Part shown: positions 52,125 through 60,466 of the stretch, piece after piece
How positions within the stretch are numbered: position 1 is the stretch's first letter
How the letters are laid out: the number at the start of each line of letters is the position of its first letter
NCBI GenBank assembly: GCA_951812895.1
Contig: OX638333.1
Location: forward strand, 858,366-922,365
Length of the DNA stretch: 64,000 nucleotides
Direction: 5' to 3'
DNA from: an uncultured Roseovarius sp.
Lineage (GTDB): Bacteria > Pseudomonadota > Alphaproteobacteria > Rhodobacterales > Rhodobacteraceae
Notes under the pieces: model-generated
The model's input: only the letters and a program-made list of their open reading frames with translations
What the model was told of the DNA's origin: nothing
Database searches by the model: none
Translations under genes and position numbers: made by a program

Positions 52125-55004
52125 TTACGCTGTCCAGATTTTGCAGAGAGTCGCTTTGGTCTCCTGCATCTGGGTTACTGAGTCATAACCATAGGTCTGG
52201 GCCGTGTTGGACGATTCACCCAGGACATAAGGGTCTGCCCCGTCTGGATATTTCGACCTCAGATCCTCGCCCTGGAAATGTCCACCGAAATGGAACGGCA
52301 TAAAGGCCACGCCTTCGCCCACCCTCTCGGTGATCATCGCCATCACTTTGACCTTGGCCCCTTCGGCGCCTTCGACCCAAACCTGTTTGCCATCCCGGAT
52401 ACCAAGGTTGTTGGCATCGCGTGGATTAATCTCGACAAACATGTCCTGTTGCAGCTCTGCCAGCCACGGATTCGAGCGGGATTCTTCGCCACCACCCTCA
52501 TATTCGACCAAACGGCCGGATGTGAGGATCATGGGGTAATCCTTGCTGAAATCCTGCTTCTGGATAGAGGCATACATTGTCGGCAACCGATAGAACTTGC
52601 GGTCCTCGTAGGTTGGATAATCCTCGACCAGATCGCGCCGGTTTGTATATAGCGGCTCGCGGTGTAAAGGCACCGGATCAGGGAAGGTCCAGACAACCGC
52701 ACGCGCCTTGGCGTTGCCAAAGGGCGCACACTCATGGTCGATCGCAACCCGCTGGATCCCACCTGAAAGGTCGGTTTTCCAGTTGGTCTTGACCCCTGCG
52801 ATAGCATCGATAGCTGTGCGTTCGTCATCAGTGAGATCGCCGTCCCAGCCAAGATCCATCAGCATCTGCATCGTAAACTCAGGATATCCATCCTGAATTT
52901 CCGAATTCGCTGAATAGACCCCTTCGGCCAGAAGGTTGTCGCCATCGCGTTCCACACCAAAACGGGCGCGGAACGTCAGGCCACCTTCAGACACAGCCTT
53001 GGACATGTCATACAGGTTCGGCGTGCCGGGATGTCCCATTTCCGCCGTTCCCCAACATGGCCATGGCAGACCGTAATATTCGCCATCTGCCGGTCCACCA
53101 ATCGCCTGCAACGTTGTGCGGTCAAAGGTGTGCTGGTTGGCCATATGAAGCTTGATCCGATCGGGATCCTGGCCGGTATATCCGATGGTCCACATGCCGC
53201 GATTAAACTCACGCGTCACGCTTTCGACATTGGGCGTCTCTTCATCTTCCATCTCAATATTGCGGAAGAAACGATCTGCCCAGCCGAACTTGTTCGCAAA
53301 CTTGGCCATGATCACATGATCCGGCAAGCTTTCGAACAATGGATCAACCACCTTGTCGCGCCACTGGAACGACCGGTTGGAGGCTGTTACAGAACCACGG
53401 GTTTCAAACTGCGTACACGCTGGCAGCAGATAAACGCCATCGGTACGGTCATGCAGCACGGCAGAAACGGTTGGATAGGGATCCACCACGACAAGCATGT
53501 CAAGCTTTTCCATCGCCGTTTTCATCTCTGCGCCCCTGGTCTGCGAGTTGGGCGCGTGGCCCCACAAAACCATTGCACGGACATTGTCCGACTGATCTAT
53601 GTTGTCCTTGTCTTCTAGGATACCATCAATCCAGCGGCTGACCGGGATACCTGTCAGGTTCATCAGGTTCTTGTCACCTTCGGTGGCAAACTGCCCTTTG
53701 AGCCAGTCCATATCCTCTTCCCAGACACGTCCCCAATGGGCCCATGAACCGGGCTTGAGGCCGTAATAGCCGGGCAGTGTGTGTGACAGAACGCCAAGGT
53801 CGGTCGCTCCCTGCACGTTGTCGTGGCCGCGGAAGATATTTGTGCCGCCACCCGAGGTGCCCATATTGCCGAGCGCCAGTTGAAGCACACAATAGGCACG
53901 CGTGTTGTTGTTGCCATTGGTGTGCTGGGTGCCACCCATGCACCAAATCACGGTGCCGGGGCGGTTGTTGGCCATGGTCCGAGCCACACGGCGCAATTGT
54001 GAACCGGGTGTACCGGTGACACGTTCGACCTCTTCAGGGTTCCACTTGCGCACTTCTTCCTGAATCTGGTCCATTCCCCAGACACGAGTGCGGATGAACT
54101 CTTTGTCCTCCCAGCCGTTCTCGAAGATGTGCCACAGGATACCCCAGATCAGCGCAACGTCAGAGCCGGGGCGGAAGCGGACATATTCATCAGCATGCGC
54201 TGCCGTGCGGGTGAACCGCGGGTCGCACACAATCAGCGGAGCGTTGTTCTGTTCTTTCGCGCGCAGAACATGCAACAGCGAGACAGGGTGCGCCTCAGCT
54301 GGATTGCCGCCAATGATGAAAATGGCTTTGGAATTGTGGATGTCGTTATACGAATTGGTCATGGCGCCGTAGCCCCATGTATTCGCAACGCCGGCCACAG
54401 TAGTCGAGTGACAGATACGGGCCTGGTGATCCACGTTATTCGTGCCCCAGTAGGCCGCGAATTTGCGGAACAGATAGGCCTGTTCATTGCTGTGCTTGGC
54501 CGAACCGAGCCAGTAAACGCTGTCAGGGCCGCTTTCGTCCCGGATTTGCATCATGCCGTCGCCGATCTCGTTGATCGCCTGTTCCCAACTGATGCGTTTC
54601 CACTCGCCACCCTCTTTCTTCATCGGGTATTTGAGTCGGCGTTCGCCATGTGCGTGTTCGCGGACCGAAGCCCCTTTGGCGCAATGCGCACCAAGGTTAA
54701 AGGGGCTGTCCCAGCCGGGTTCTTGCCCTACCCACACGCCATTTTGCACTTCAGCCAGAACGGTGCAGCCGACAGAGCAGTGTGTACAAACCGATTTCAC
54801 GGTCTCAACCGCACCCGCTGCTGCGGATTGCGCGTTTGCCTGCGTCACCGTTCCTCCGGTAGCGCTGATTGCGGCCAGACCACCAATGGCCAGACCGCTG
54901 CCACGCAGAAACGCGCGGCGGTCTACCGATTTCTCGGCGACCTGAGACAGGATACTTGTCCGCTGGGGGCGTCTCGCAACCCCGTTGGTCTTTTTCCTAA
55001 GCAT
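52125..55004 (-). CDS. Formate dehydrogenase alpha subunit, Tat-exported, cysteine type
   Basis: 959 aa. Catalytic subunit that oxidises formate to CO2 at a Mo- or W-bis-pterin site in the periplasm. Tat signal VDRRAFLRGSGLAIGG (residues 27-43). The [4Fe-4S] cluster cysteines are C73, C76, C80 and C108. The active-site residue is Cys198 in VDHQARICHSTTVAG, where E. coli FdnG has selenocysteine, and the neighbouring His is kept. Downstream regions (WLGSAKHSNEQAYLFRKFAA; FIIGGNPAEAHPVS; WCMGGTQHTNG) fit the FDH family. The ATG follows GGGAGG. Preceded by a Tat-target gene and a chaperone gene. Confidence 0.95.
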   Translation of the reverse strand: MLRKKTNGVARRPQRTSILSQVAEKSVDRRAFLRGSGLAIGGLAAISATGGTVTQANAQSAAAGAVETVKSVCTHCSVGCTVLAEVQNGVWVGQEPGWDSPFNLGAHCAKGASVREHAHGERRLKYPMKKEGGEWKRISWEQAINEIGDGMMQIRDESGPDSVYWLGSAKHSNEQAYLFRKFAAYWGTNNVDHQARICHSTTVAGVANTWGYGAMTNSYNDIHNSKAIFIIGGNPAEAHPVSLLHVLRAKEQNNAPLIVCDPRFTRTAAHADEYVRFRPGSDVALIWGILWHIFENGWEDKEFIRTRVWGMDQIQEEVRKWNPEEVERVTGTPGSQLRRVARTMANNRPGTVIWCMGGTQHTNGNNNTRAYCVLQLALGNMGTSGGGTNIFRGHDNVQGATDLGVLSHTLPGYYGLKPGSWAHWGRVWEEDMDWLKGQFATEGDKNLMNLTGIPVSRWIDGILEDKDNIDQSDNVRAMVLWGHAPNSQTRGAEMKTAMEKLDMLVVVDPYPTVSAVLHDRTDGVYLLPACTQFETRGSVTASNRSFQWRDKVVDPLFESLPDHVIMAKFANKFGWADRFFRNIEMEDEETPNVESVTREFNRGMWTIGYTGQDPDRIKLHMANQHTFDRTTLQAIGGPADGEYYGLPWPCWGTAEMGHPGTPNLYDMSKAVSEGGLTFRARFGVERDGDNLLAEGVYSANSEIQDGYPEFTMQMLMDLGWDGDLTDDERTAIDAIAGVKTNWKTDLSGGIQRVAIDHECAPFGNAKARAVVWTFPDPVPLHREPLYTNRRDLVEDYPTYEDRKFYRLPTMYASIQKQDFSKDYPMILTSGRLVEYEGGGEESRSNPWLAELQQDMFVEINPRDANNLGIRDGKQVWVEGAEGAKVKVMAMITERVGEGVAFMPFHFGGHFQGEDLRSKYPDGADPYVLGESSNTAQTYGYDSVTQMQETKATLCKIWTA

Positions 55005-55114
55005 TATAGTACCTCCCTTATGCCCACATTTGCTGCGAGCGGAGCAGATTGAACCTTTGGCAGTCGGGCGTCACGCAACCAGTCGCCTCAGGCAAGTGAC
55101 CTCGTCCGGTTTCG

Positions 55115-55318
55115 CTAAAACCGGGCGCTGTCGAGATAGGCGCGGGTATGCGCAGTATCCTGCATCTTGTCCGATGACAGGTCAGGTTCAGCCGCCTGGG
55201 CCTCGCCCGTGCTGGTCGCAATCGCCACCGCAGCAAGCGGTGCCGAGGTGCCGGCCAGTTTCAGAAAATCGCGTCGGCCCGTACTGATAGTCTTGCCTTC
55301 GTCGGTTTTCCTGGTCAT
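55115..55318 (-). CDS. Formate dehydrogenase region Tat-target small protein
   Basis: 67 aa. Twin-arginine signal TGRRDFLKLAGTSAPLAAVA followed by a short tail, matching the small Tat-target family found upstream of FDH alpha genes (TIGR02811 type). Role unknown; possibly assembly or stability of the exported complex. A 7-bp stem (CCGGTTT/AAACCGG, 55106-55124) spans its stop codon and might limit read-through into the alpha gene. Confidence 0.87.
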   Translation of the reverse strand: MTRKTDEGKTISTGRRDFLKLAGTSAPLAAVAIATSTGEAQAAEPDLSSDKMQDTAHTRAYLDSARF

Positions 55319-55367
55319 GAGAGTTGTCCTCCCTGGTTGATGGCGGTTGCCCGCCGGTTGATGCGGA

Positions 55368-55994
55368 TTACTCCGCGCTCATTCGAAAGCTTTCACGCTC
55401 GATATCCATGAACAGTCGGCCAACCTGACCAACCGGCGCATAGAAGACCGAGTTTTTCGCAGCTTCCAAATCCGAATAGAAATGCCCCGCCCATGGGGCG
55501 ATGTGACGATTGAAAAAGGTTTTCTGATCCGTCATCGACGAAGGCTCACCAAAACGCCCCACGATCATTGCGCCCATCATTTCCATCAGTGAGGCGATGT
55601 TGTCTTCGGGCTCATAGACGTTATCTGCCCGCTTCAGGCCACGTACCGTCATATCCCTGCGTAGCGTGGCCAGCGGCTTTTCGTTGAGAAATCCGGTGAG
55701 ATAATAGCTTGCATAAGGCAGCAGCTCCCCCCGGCCCAGACCGATAAAGAGCCGGTTAAATTCGCTTTCAATGCTCTTGGGCTTCGACAGCTTTGCAATT
55801 TTCGAAAGGGCGTTGAAGGCCTGTCCGATATCACTGTCATCTCCGTTCAGCCCCACAGTCTGTTCAAGCAACAGCTGATCCGGTGGGCCGGATAAGATCA
55901 GTCCAAGGAAATTGTAAAGATCGGCGCGCAGCTGGTCTTCTTCCGGGACTTGGCGATCTTCTGCGGTTGCTGTCATCGGGACCTCTTTTGTCAT
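55368..55994 (-). CDS. TorD/DmsD-family redox enzyme maturation chaperone
   Basis: 208 aa. Helical chaperone of the TorD family: LRADLYNFLGLILSGPPDQ at the N-terminus, EFNRLFIGLGRGELLPYASY in the middle (the family E/F-x-x-L-F-x-G--P--P-e-S motif), and FFNRHIAPWAGHFYSDLEAA. Proteins of this type bind the Tat signal of a molybdoenzyme and hold it until the cofactor is inserted; the client here is the FDH alpha subunit. Its ATG overlaps the stop of the DUF3306 gene. An internal ATG at 55976 is an alternative start. Confidence 0.87.
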   Translation of the reverse strand: MTKEVPMTATAEDRQVPEEDQLRADLYNFLGLILSGPPDQLLLEQTVGLNGDDSDIGQAFNALSKIAKLSKPKSIESEFNRLFIGLGRGELLPYASYYLTGFLNEKPLATLRRDMTVRGLKRADNVYEPEDNIASLMEMMGAMIVGRFGEPSSMTDQKTFFNRHIAPWAGHFYSDLEAAKNSVFYAPVGQVGRLFMDIERESFRMSAE

Positions 55995-56602
55995 GTTTGC
56001 GTCTCTGCCTCATCAAAGGCAAAACGCATCCGCCGCTGTGGGATAAAAGCGAGCTCTTCCTGTGTTTCGGCTTCCTGGACCGGCGCCTGCGCCATAACCA
56101 GAGGTGCATCTTCGGTTTGCGGGCCCTGGTCCATCGGCGGTTCTTCGACCTCTACTTCAGGCTCTTTCGCTTCCTCTTCCAACGTCTCTTCGCGGGCCTC
56201 CTGTTGGCGTGCCAATTCTTCGACATGGGCGAGCATGCCCTTGCCCACCTGATAGGTGGTTTGCAAATTTTCGATCACATTGGATGCGTCTGTAAAATCT
56301 TCGCCATAATCGACCAACCCATCAATATTGGCGAGGACGGGGTTGACTCGCCACAGCCGCCGCAGAGCACGGGTCCGAAGGCGCGATGGCACGGCTTTGG
56401 ACATGAAAGCCTTGAAATCATCGCCCTCGTTCAGCGTATCCGGATCAGGCAGGTTTAACTCTTCGAGAATTTCCTCATCACTGCGCGCAGCAAGTTCTGC
56501 TTCATGCCTGGCTACTTCGGTTTCTGCCACGGCAAGCGCTTCAGCTTCCTGCTCAGCCTCTACGCCCGCCTTACGGCGCGACCAGAAATCAGTGGCGGTC
56601 AT
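55991..56602 (-). CDS. DUF3306 family protein
   Basis: 203 aa from ATG 56602, overlapping the end of the DUF3305 gene by 4 bp. Begins MTATDFWSRRKAGVEAEQEA, the DUF3306 signature (FWSRRK). Central NLPDPDTLNEGDDFKAFMSK and LRTRALRRLWRVNPVLANID are also typical. The C-terminal third is acidic and probably disordered (EEETLEEEAKEPEVEVEEPP) before a conserved basic end (RRMRFAFDE). Always found beside DUF3305 and FDH genes; molecular role unknown, presumably cytoplasmic maturation. Confidence 0.85.
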   Translation of the reverse strand: MTATDFWSRRKAGVEAEQEAEALAVAETEVARHEAELAARSDEEILEELNLPDPDTLNEGDDFKAFMSKAVPSRLRTRALRRLWRVNPVLANIDGLVDYGEDFTDASNVIENLQTTYQVGKGMLAHVEELARQQEAREETLEEEAKEPEVEVEEPPMDQGPQTEDAPLVMAQAPVQEAETQEELAFIPQRRMRFAFDEAETQT

Positions 56603-57174
56603 TGCAGGCGTCCTTTGCGGGCAAGTGCCGGAGAGCGGTAGACATCCGTGACTTGGATAATACGCGGATCGCCGATCCCGTCCTCGGACTTGCCGATATC
56701 GGTCTTGTCGCGGCGGCGTTTCTTGAAGATTTCCTCTTTGTGATATTCTCCGACAAAATCGCGAACCCATGCCACCAAGCTATGTGGCATCGGCACTTTC
56801 TCAACGATATCTTCGCCGCTGTCGGTGTAATCCTGCGCCTCATAGGGCGAGGCTGTGACCAGTGTCACCTCAAGCGGTGCACGGGCGTCATCATGATCGC
56901 TGTCACGCAAGACCACATAGATGCTGGGCACTTCTGTGCTAAGTCCGTGCAGATAGGCATCGGTCTCTGCTCCGTGCAGTTCCAGTTGCAGGGTCGCGGC
57001 ATGGTATTCGGTGGCGCCATTCTCTTCCCGCAAGATGCGCCAATCCGCCTCTGCCGCACCGGGCAATACGGCGGACACAGTCCATGACCATGTAGCCCAA
57101 CGGGTAACACCCGGAGCGCGGCGTAAAACCACCCCAAGGGGCATCCTCTGGTACATGCTTGGATTATGGATCAC
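56599..57174 (-). CDS. DUF3305 family protein
   Basis: 191 aa from GTG 57174, chosen because AGGGA lies just upstream; ATG 57156 is an alternative. The conserved start PLGVVLRRAPGVTRWATWSW and the YHAATLQLELHGAETDAYLH region identify DUF3305. First gene of the FDH operon: DUF3305, DUF3306, TorD-like, Tat target, alpha, beta, gamma, WD40-cytochrome, 44-aa protein, regulator. Role unknown; linked to FDH across proteobacteria. Confidence 0.85.
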   Translation of the reverse strand: MIHNPSMYQRMPLGVVLRRAPGVTRWATWSWTVSAVLPGAAEADWRILREENGATEYHAATLQLELHGAETDAYLHGLSTEVPSIYVVLRDSDHDDARAPLEVTLVTASPYEAQDYTDSGEDIVEKVPMPHSLVAWVRDFVGEYHKEEIFKKRRRDKTDIGKSEDGIGDPRIIQVTDVYRSPALARKGRLQ

Positions 57175-57203
57175 GTTTTCCCTGTGTCCTGTGTTGACTG
57201 TAT

Positions 57204-57217
57204 GGTCAAATTTGACC
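57204..57217. promoter_or_regulatory. Perfect palindrome in the fdh promoter region
   Basis: GGTCAAATTTGACC is a perfect 14-bp palindrome 30 bp upstream of the DUF3305 start, in the divergent gap between the fdh operon and the polyferredoxin gene (57175-57517). A second dyad, AATCAC-TGG-GTGATT, is at 57376-57390. Either could be the site of the NtrC-like regulator or another factor. No sigma-54 promoter (GG-N10-GC with TGGCAC-type boxes) was found in this gap. Confidence 0.45.
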
Positions 57218-57517
57218 CAGCAAACCAAAGCGGCAAAGGTATTTCTGGAACAGATCGCAGATCATTTCATGGTCTGGACAATTTGGGCAGGGCCACCCAA
57301 CGCAGAGGGACACAGTGGACGAAATGTCTAATACGACAGTTTTAGTAGGAAATTGATACAGGCTTCTTTTGGACGAATCACTGGGTGATTTGGAACCGTG
57401 TGGAGTGCGGTACGTTGCACAAAAACCGGTTGTCGAGTGTCCGAATCCATGCCTAATCTTAATCGGTTCCGGCGCAGATCCGGGGCTAAACCGCATAATC
57501 CGAAAGCACGGGAAAAT

Positions 57518-59467
57518 ATGTCCAAGACATTGATATTGTGTGATTGTTCCGGCACTCAAACCATCGATAAGGAGGGTCTTGAGCAGGCAACAGGACTGAG
57601 GTGTTCAAGACTACATACCGGCCTTTGTACAACCCAGACAGAGGCCGCGGCAGAGGCAATTGCCGAAGGCGGCGCAGTTTTTTGCTGTGCTCAGGAAACA
57701 CGGTTTTTTGAGGAGCTGGCAGGAGAACTGCATGCAGGAGCACCGCCCTGTCTGGACCTGCGAGACCGGGCTGGATGGAGCGCGGATGACGCGTCAAAAC
57801 TACCCAAAATGGCCGCGTTGGTGGCCGAAGCAACCCTGCCGGATGCGCCGGAAAAGACAATAGAGGTGGCGTCCGAGGGGCTCTGCCTGATCATCGGCGC
57901 GGGCGAAGTTGCGCTCAATGCAGCCGAACAACTGTCGGATTTTCTGAATGTGACTGTCCTGCTTACGGATGGCAGCGACCTGCCTGCGACACGGGATTTT
58001 GACGTGGTGCACGGGCGGCTGCGCATGGCGACCGGCGCGCTTGGGGGATTCACAGTGACCATTGATACGCTGCAACAGGTCATCCCGTCAGGGCACGGCA
58101 AATTCGCTCTGACCGAGCCACGCCCAGGCGCGCGATCTGAGTGCGATGTCATTCTCGATCTCACCGGCGGTGAAGCGCTGTTCCCCGCGCACGAAAAGCG
58201 TGAAGGATATCTGCGCGCCGATCCCGCACAGGCCGTGGATGTGGCCCAGCAGGTCATGCAAGCCTCCCACATGACAGGTGTTTTTGAGAAGCCTCTGTAT
58301 ATCAAGATGGAGCCTCTTTTATGTGCCCATAGCCGGGCAGAGCAAACCGGATGCACCAACTGCCTCGAAATCTGTCCCACCGGTGCAATCACCTCAAAAG
58401 GTGAACATGTGAGTGTTGATCCGATGATCTGTGCGGGTTGCGGAGCCTGCTCATCGCTCTGCCCCTCTGGCGCGATCAGCTATGATGCACCACCGGTGGA
58501 CCTGACTATGCGCCGGACACAGGTGCTGGCCACAGCCTACCGCGATGCGGACGGTGCCGCGCCGCGACTTTTGGTACATGACGGCCACGGGCGCGAGATG
58601 ATAGCGCTTAGCGCCAGGTACGGTCGAGGCCTGCCCGCCGATGTGCTGCCGCTTGAGTTAGAGGCGCTCAGCGCTTTTGGTCATGCTGAAATGGTGGCGG
58701 CACTGGCTGCAGGTTTTGCAGATGTTACCATCCTGCTTTCCCCGAAAACCGACCGAACCGCGTTGGAACGCGAGGCCACGCTGGCGGGTGCGATTGGCGG
58801 CGATGTGATCACCCTTCTGGACGAGCAAGATCCTGATTTGATGTCGGCAGCACTTTACGGCGCAGAGCCACCCGCCCCCTGTGCTAGCCCGGTTCGTCCG
58901 ATGGGCACACGACGGCAGATAACCCGACAAGCCGCGCGCGCACTGGCCCCAGAGGCTGAGATTCTGCCGCTGCCTGCAGATGCGCCCTATGGCGCTGTTG
59001 TTGTTGATACCGATAGCTGTACGCTCTGTCTGTCCTGCGTGTCGCTTTGCCCCTCCGGTGCTCTTGGTGATAACCCGGATCAGCCACAACTCCGGTTTCA
59101 GGAAGATGCGTGCCTGCAATGCGGGCTGTGTTCAAATATCTGTCCGGAAAGCGCCATTTCATATGAGCCACGCCTCAATCTCACCGACAACGCGCTCAAT
59201 CAGGTTGTACTGCATGAGGAAGAGCCCTTTGCCTGTGTTGAATGCGGTGCGCTCTTTGGCGTGAAGTCAACAGTCGAAAAGGTCATCGAAAAACTGGCCG
59301 GAAACCATTCGATGTATCAGAACGCGGACGCAATCAAAATGATCCAGATGTGCGATAACTGCCGCATAAACGCCCAGTATCATTCAGAAAACAATCCGTT
59401 TTCAGGTGGAGAACGCCCCCGACCGCGCACAACCGATGACTATCTCAGCAAACGGCGCGATCACTGA
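57518..59467 (+). CDS. Multi-cluster 4Fe-4S ferredoxin linked to formate dehydrogenase
   Basis: 649 aa from ATG 57518 (CGGGAAAAT just before). Cytoplasmic, no signal. The N-terminal 100 residues (LILCDCSGTQTIDKEGLEQ; CCAQETRFFEELA) and a possible Rossmann-like segment (GLCLIIGAGEVALNAAEQLS) resemble HdrA-like electron-bifurcating proteins. Two ferredoxin pairs follow: CTNCLEICPTGAI with CAGCGACSSLCPSGAI, and CTLCLSCVSLCPSGAL with CLQCGLCSNICPESAI. A last Cys group (CVECGALFG; CDNCR) may bind zinc or iron. It is divergent from the fdh operon and fits a role in carrying electrons for cofactor or cluster maturation, but this is inferred. Confidence 0.82.
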   Translation: MSKTLILCDCSGTQTIDKEGLEQATGLRCSRLHTGLCTTQTEAAAEAIAEGGAVFCCAQETRFFEELAGELHAGAPPCLDLRDRAGWSADDASKLPKMAALVAEATLPDAPEKTIEVASEGLCLIIGAGEVALNAAEQLSDFLNVTVLLTDGSDLPATRDFDVVHGRLRMATGALGGFTVTIDTLQQVIPSGHGKFALTEPRPGARSECDVILDLTGGEALFPAHEKREGYLRADPAQAVDVAQQVMQASHMTGVFEKPLYIKMEPLLCAHSRAEQTGCTNCLEICPTGAITSKGEHVSVDPMICAGCGACSSLCPSGAISYDAPPVDLTMRRTQVLATAYRDADGAAPRLLVHDGHGREMIALSARYGRGLPADVLPLELEALSAFGHAEMVAALAAGFADVTILLSPKTDRTALEREATLAGAIGGDVITLLDEQDPDLMSAALYGAEPPAPCASPVRPMGTRRQITRQAARALAPEAEILPLPADAPYGAVVVDTDSCTLCLSCVSLCPSGALGDNPDQPQLRFQEDACLQCGLCSNICPESAISYEPRLNLTDNALNQVVLHEEEPFACVECGALFGVKSTVEKVIEKLAGNHSMYQNADAIKMIQMCDNCRINAQYHSENNPFSGGERPRPRTTDDYLSKRRDH

Positions 59468-60216
59468 TGCTCAAGCACACTACCCAGATCGGCCGGCTCG
59501 ATCGCGGCAACATAGGCGAGAATGGCGTCAAGATCATCAAGCGTCAGCTCCAATGGTACAATGGGCGATGGTCGATCTTCGGGAAATGGCTCTGTCACGT
59601 CGGCGATCTGGGTAAACGATGGATGTGGATTGAGTGCGAAGAAGGACTGGAAACGCCCCTCCCAGTCCGCAAGTGTACGCAGTGCGTTAAACGAGGGCGT
59701 CGAGCCGATGGCGTTCATCCGATTTTCCGGAGCCACCACATGACAGCGCCCGCAGTGGGTCAGCGACAGCGCCTTGCCTTTTATCGCATCACCCGAAGTG
59801 ATCGTATCGGCCACAGCGGCCTCCGCAATCTGCGGCGGGGAGAACGGATGAGTCCCGTCAATTTGAAAACTGGCAATTGTGCGCTCTCCGACCTCAGAGC
59901 GCAGCCAGGTCATAAGCTTTTGCGTCCCCGGATGGTCCGTATTCGCACTCTCTGCATACCAGACCTGATTCAACCCAAAAAAAACCGGCACGCCCGGCGG
60001 CCCGGCTTGGAAAGTCAAATCGTTCTCTTGTCCGGCCTCCACCAGCGAAACCTTCACTTGGGTCTTGAGCGAGAACCGCGGCAGCGCATATTTCAGGAAA
60101 CCGCTCTCCACCAGCTCTGGCGGAGCAGCCAGTCGCACCAGCCGGTCCTCGGCACGCGCGGGAAAGGCAATCATCAGCGTGCAACAAATTATGGGTAGAA
60201 CAGTGCGTAAAAACAT
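59461..60216 (-). CDS. Tungstate-binding-like domain fused to cytochrome c
   Basis: 251 aa from ATG 60216; start uncertain (ATG 60243 also possible, no clear ribosome-binding site). Signal peptide (CTLMIAFPARAEDR). Residues 25-140 look like a shortened TupA-type binding protein: LAAPPELVESGFLKYALPRF at the start and HPGTQKLMTWLRSEVGERTI followed by SFQIDGTHPFSPP at the end. The C-terminal 100 residues hold one haem motif, CGRCH, and resemble class I cytochrome c (NAIGSTPSFNALRTLADWEG); a Met ligand is not obvious. It lies opposite to its neighbours, overlapping the ferredoxin stop by 7 bp. May couple oxyanion sensing or binding to redox chemistry. Confidence 0.72.
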   Translation of the reverse strand: MFLRTVLPIICCTLMIAFPARAEDRLVRLAAPPELVESGFLKYALPRFSLKTQVKVSLVEAGQENDLTFQAGPPGVPVFFGLNQVWYAESANTDHPGTQKLMTWLRSEVGERTIASFQIDGTHPFSPPQIAEAAVADTITSGDAIKGKALSLTHCGRCHVVAPENRMNAIGSTPSFNALRTLADWEGRFQSFFALNPHPSFTQIADVTEPFPEDRPSPIVPLELTLDDLDAILAYVAAIEPADLGSVLEHQ

Positions 60217-60273
60217 ATGGAATGGTAGAAACACACCTGCCATTCGGTCAATGCAAATCCGAAGGATACAAAA

Positions 60274-60465
60274 ATGAGCGATGAATTCAACATGTCGATG
60301 CGGAAGTTCCTCAAGCAGGTCGGCGTCACCTCGCAACAAGCTATAGAACAGGCGATGCGGGGAACCGATACAGGTGGTAAGGAGTTCACAGCACGAGCAG
60401 TTATCACCATCGAAGGGCTCGAGATGGAACATGTGGTCACCGGCACGATCAAGGGGCAGGATTGA
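60274..60465 (+). CDS. DUF6494 family small protein
   Basis: 63 aa. Begins MSDEFNMSMRKFLKQVGVTS and ends in a short beta-rich stretch (ARAVITIEGLEMEHVVTGTI), the DUF6494 pattern. Its stop is 1 bp before the mrp start, so the two are coupled. Commonly beside FDH accessory genes; function unknown. Confidence 0.78.
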   Translation: MSDEFNMSMRKFLKQVGVTSQQAIEQAMRGTDTGGKEFTARAVITIEGLEMEHVVTGTIKGQD

Positions 60466-60466
60466 A

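Noticed and set aside
52125-55004. Selenocysteine in the FDH alpha subunit
   Set aside because: The active-site codon is an ordinary Cys (Cys198 in ARICHST) and no in-frame TGA is present.
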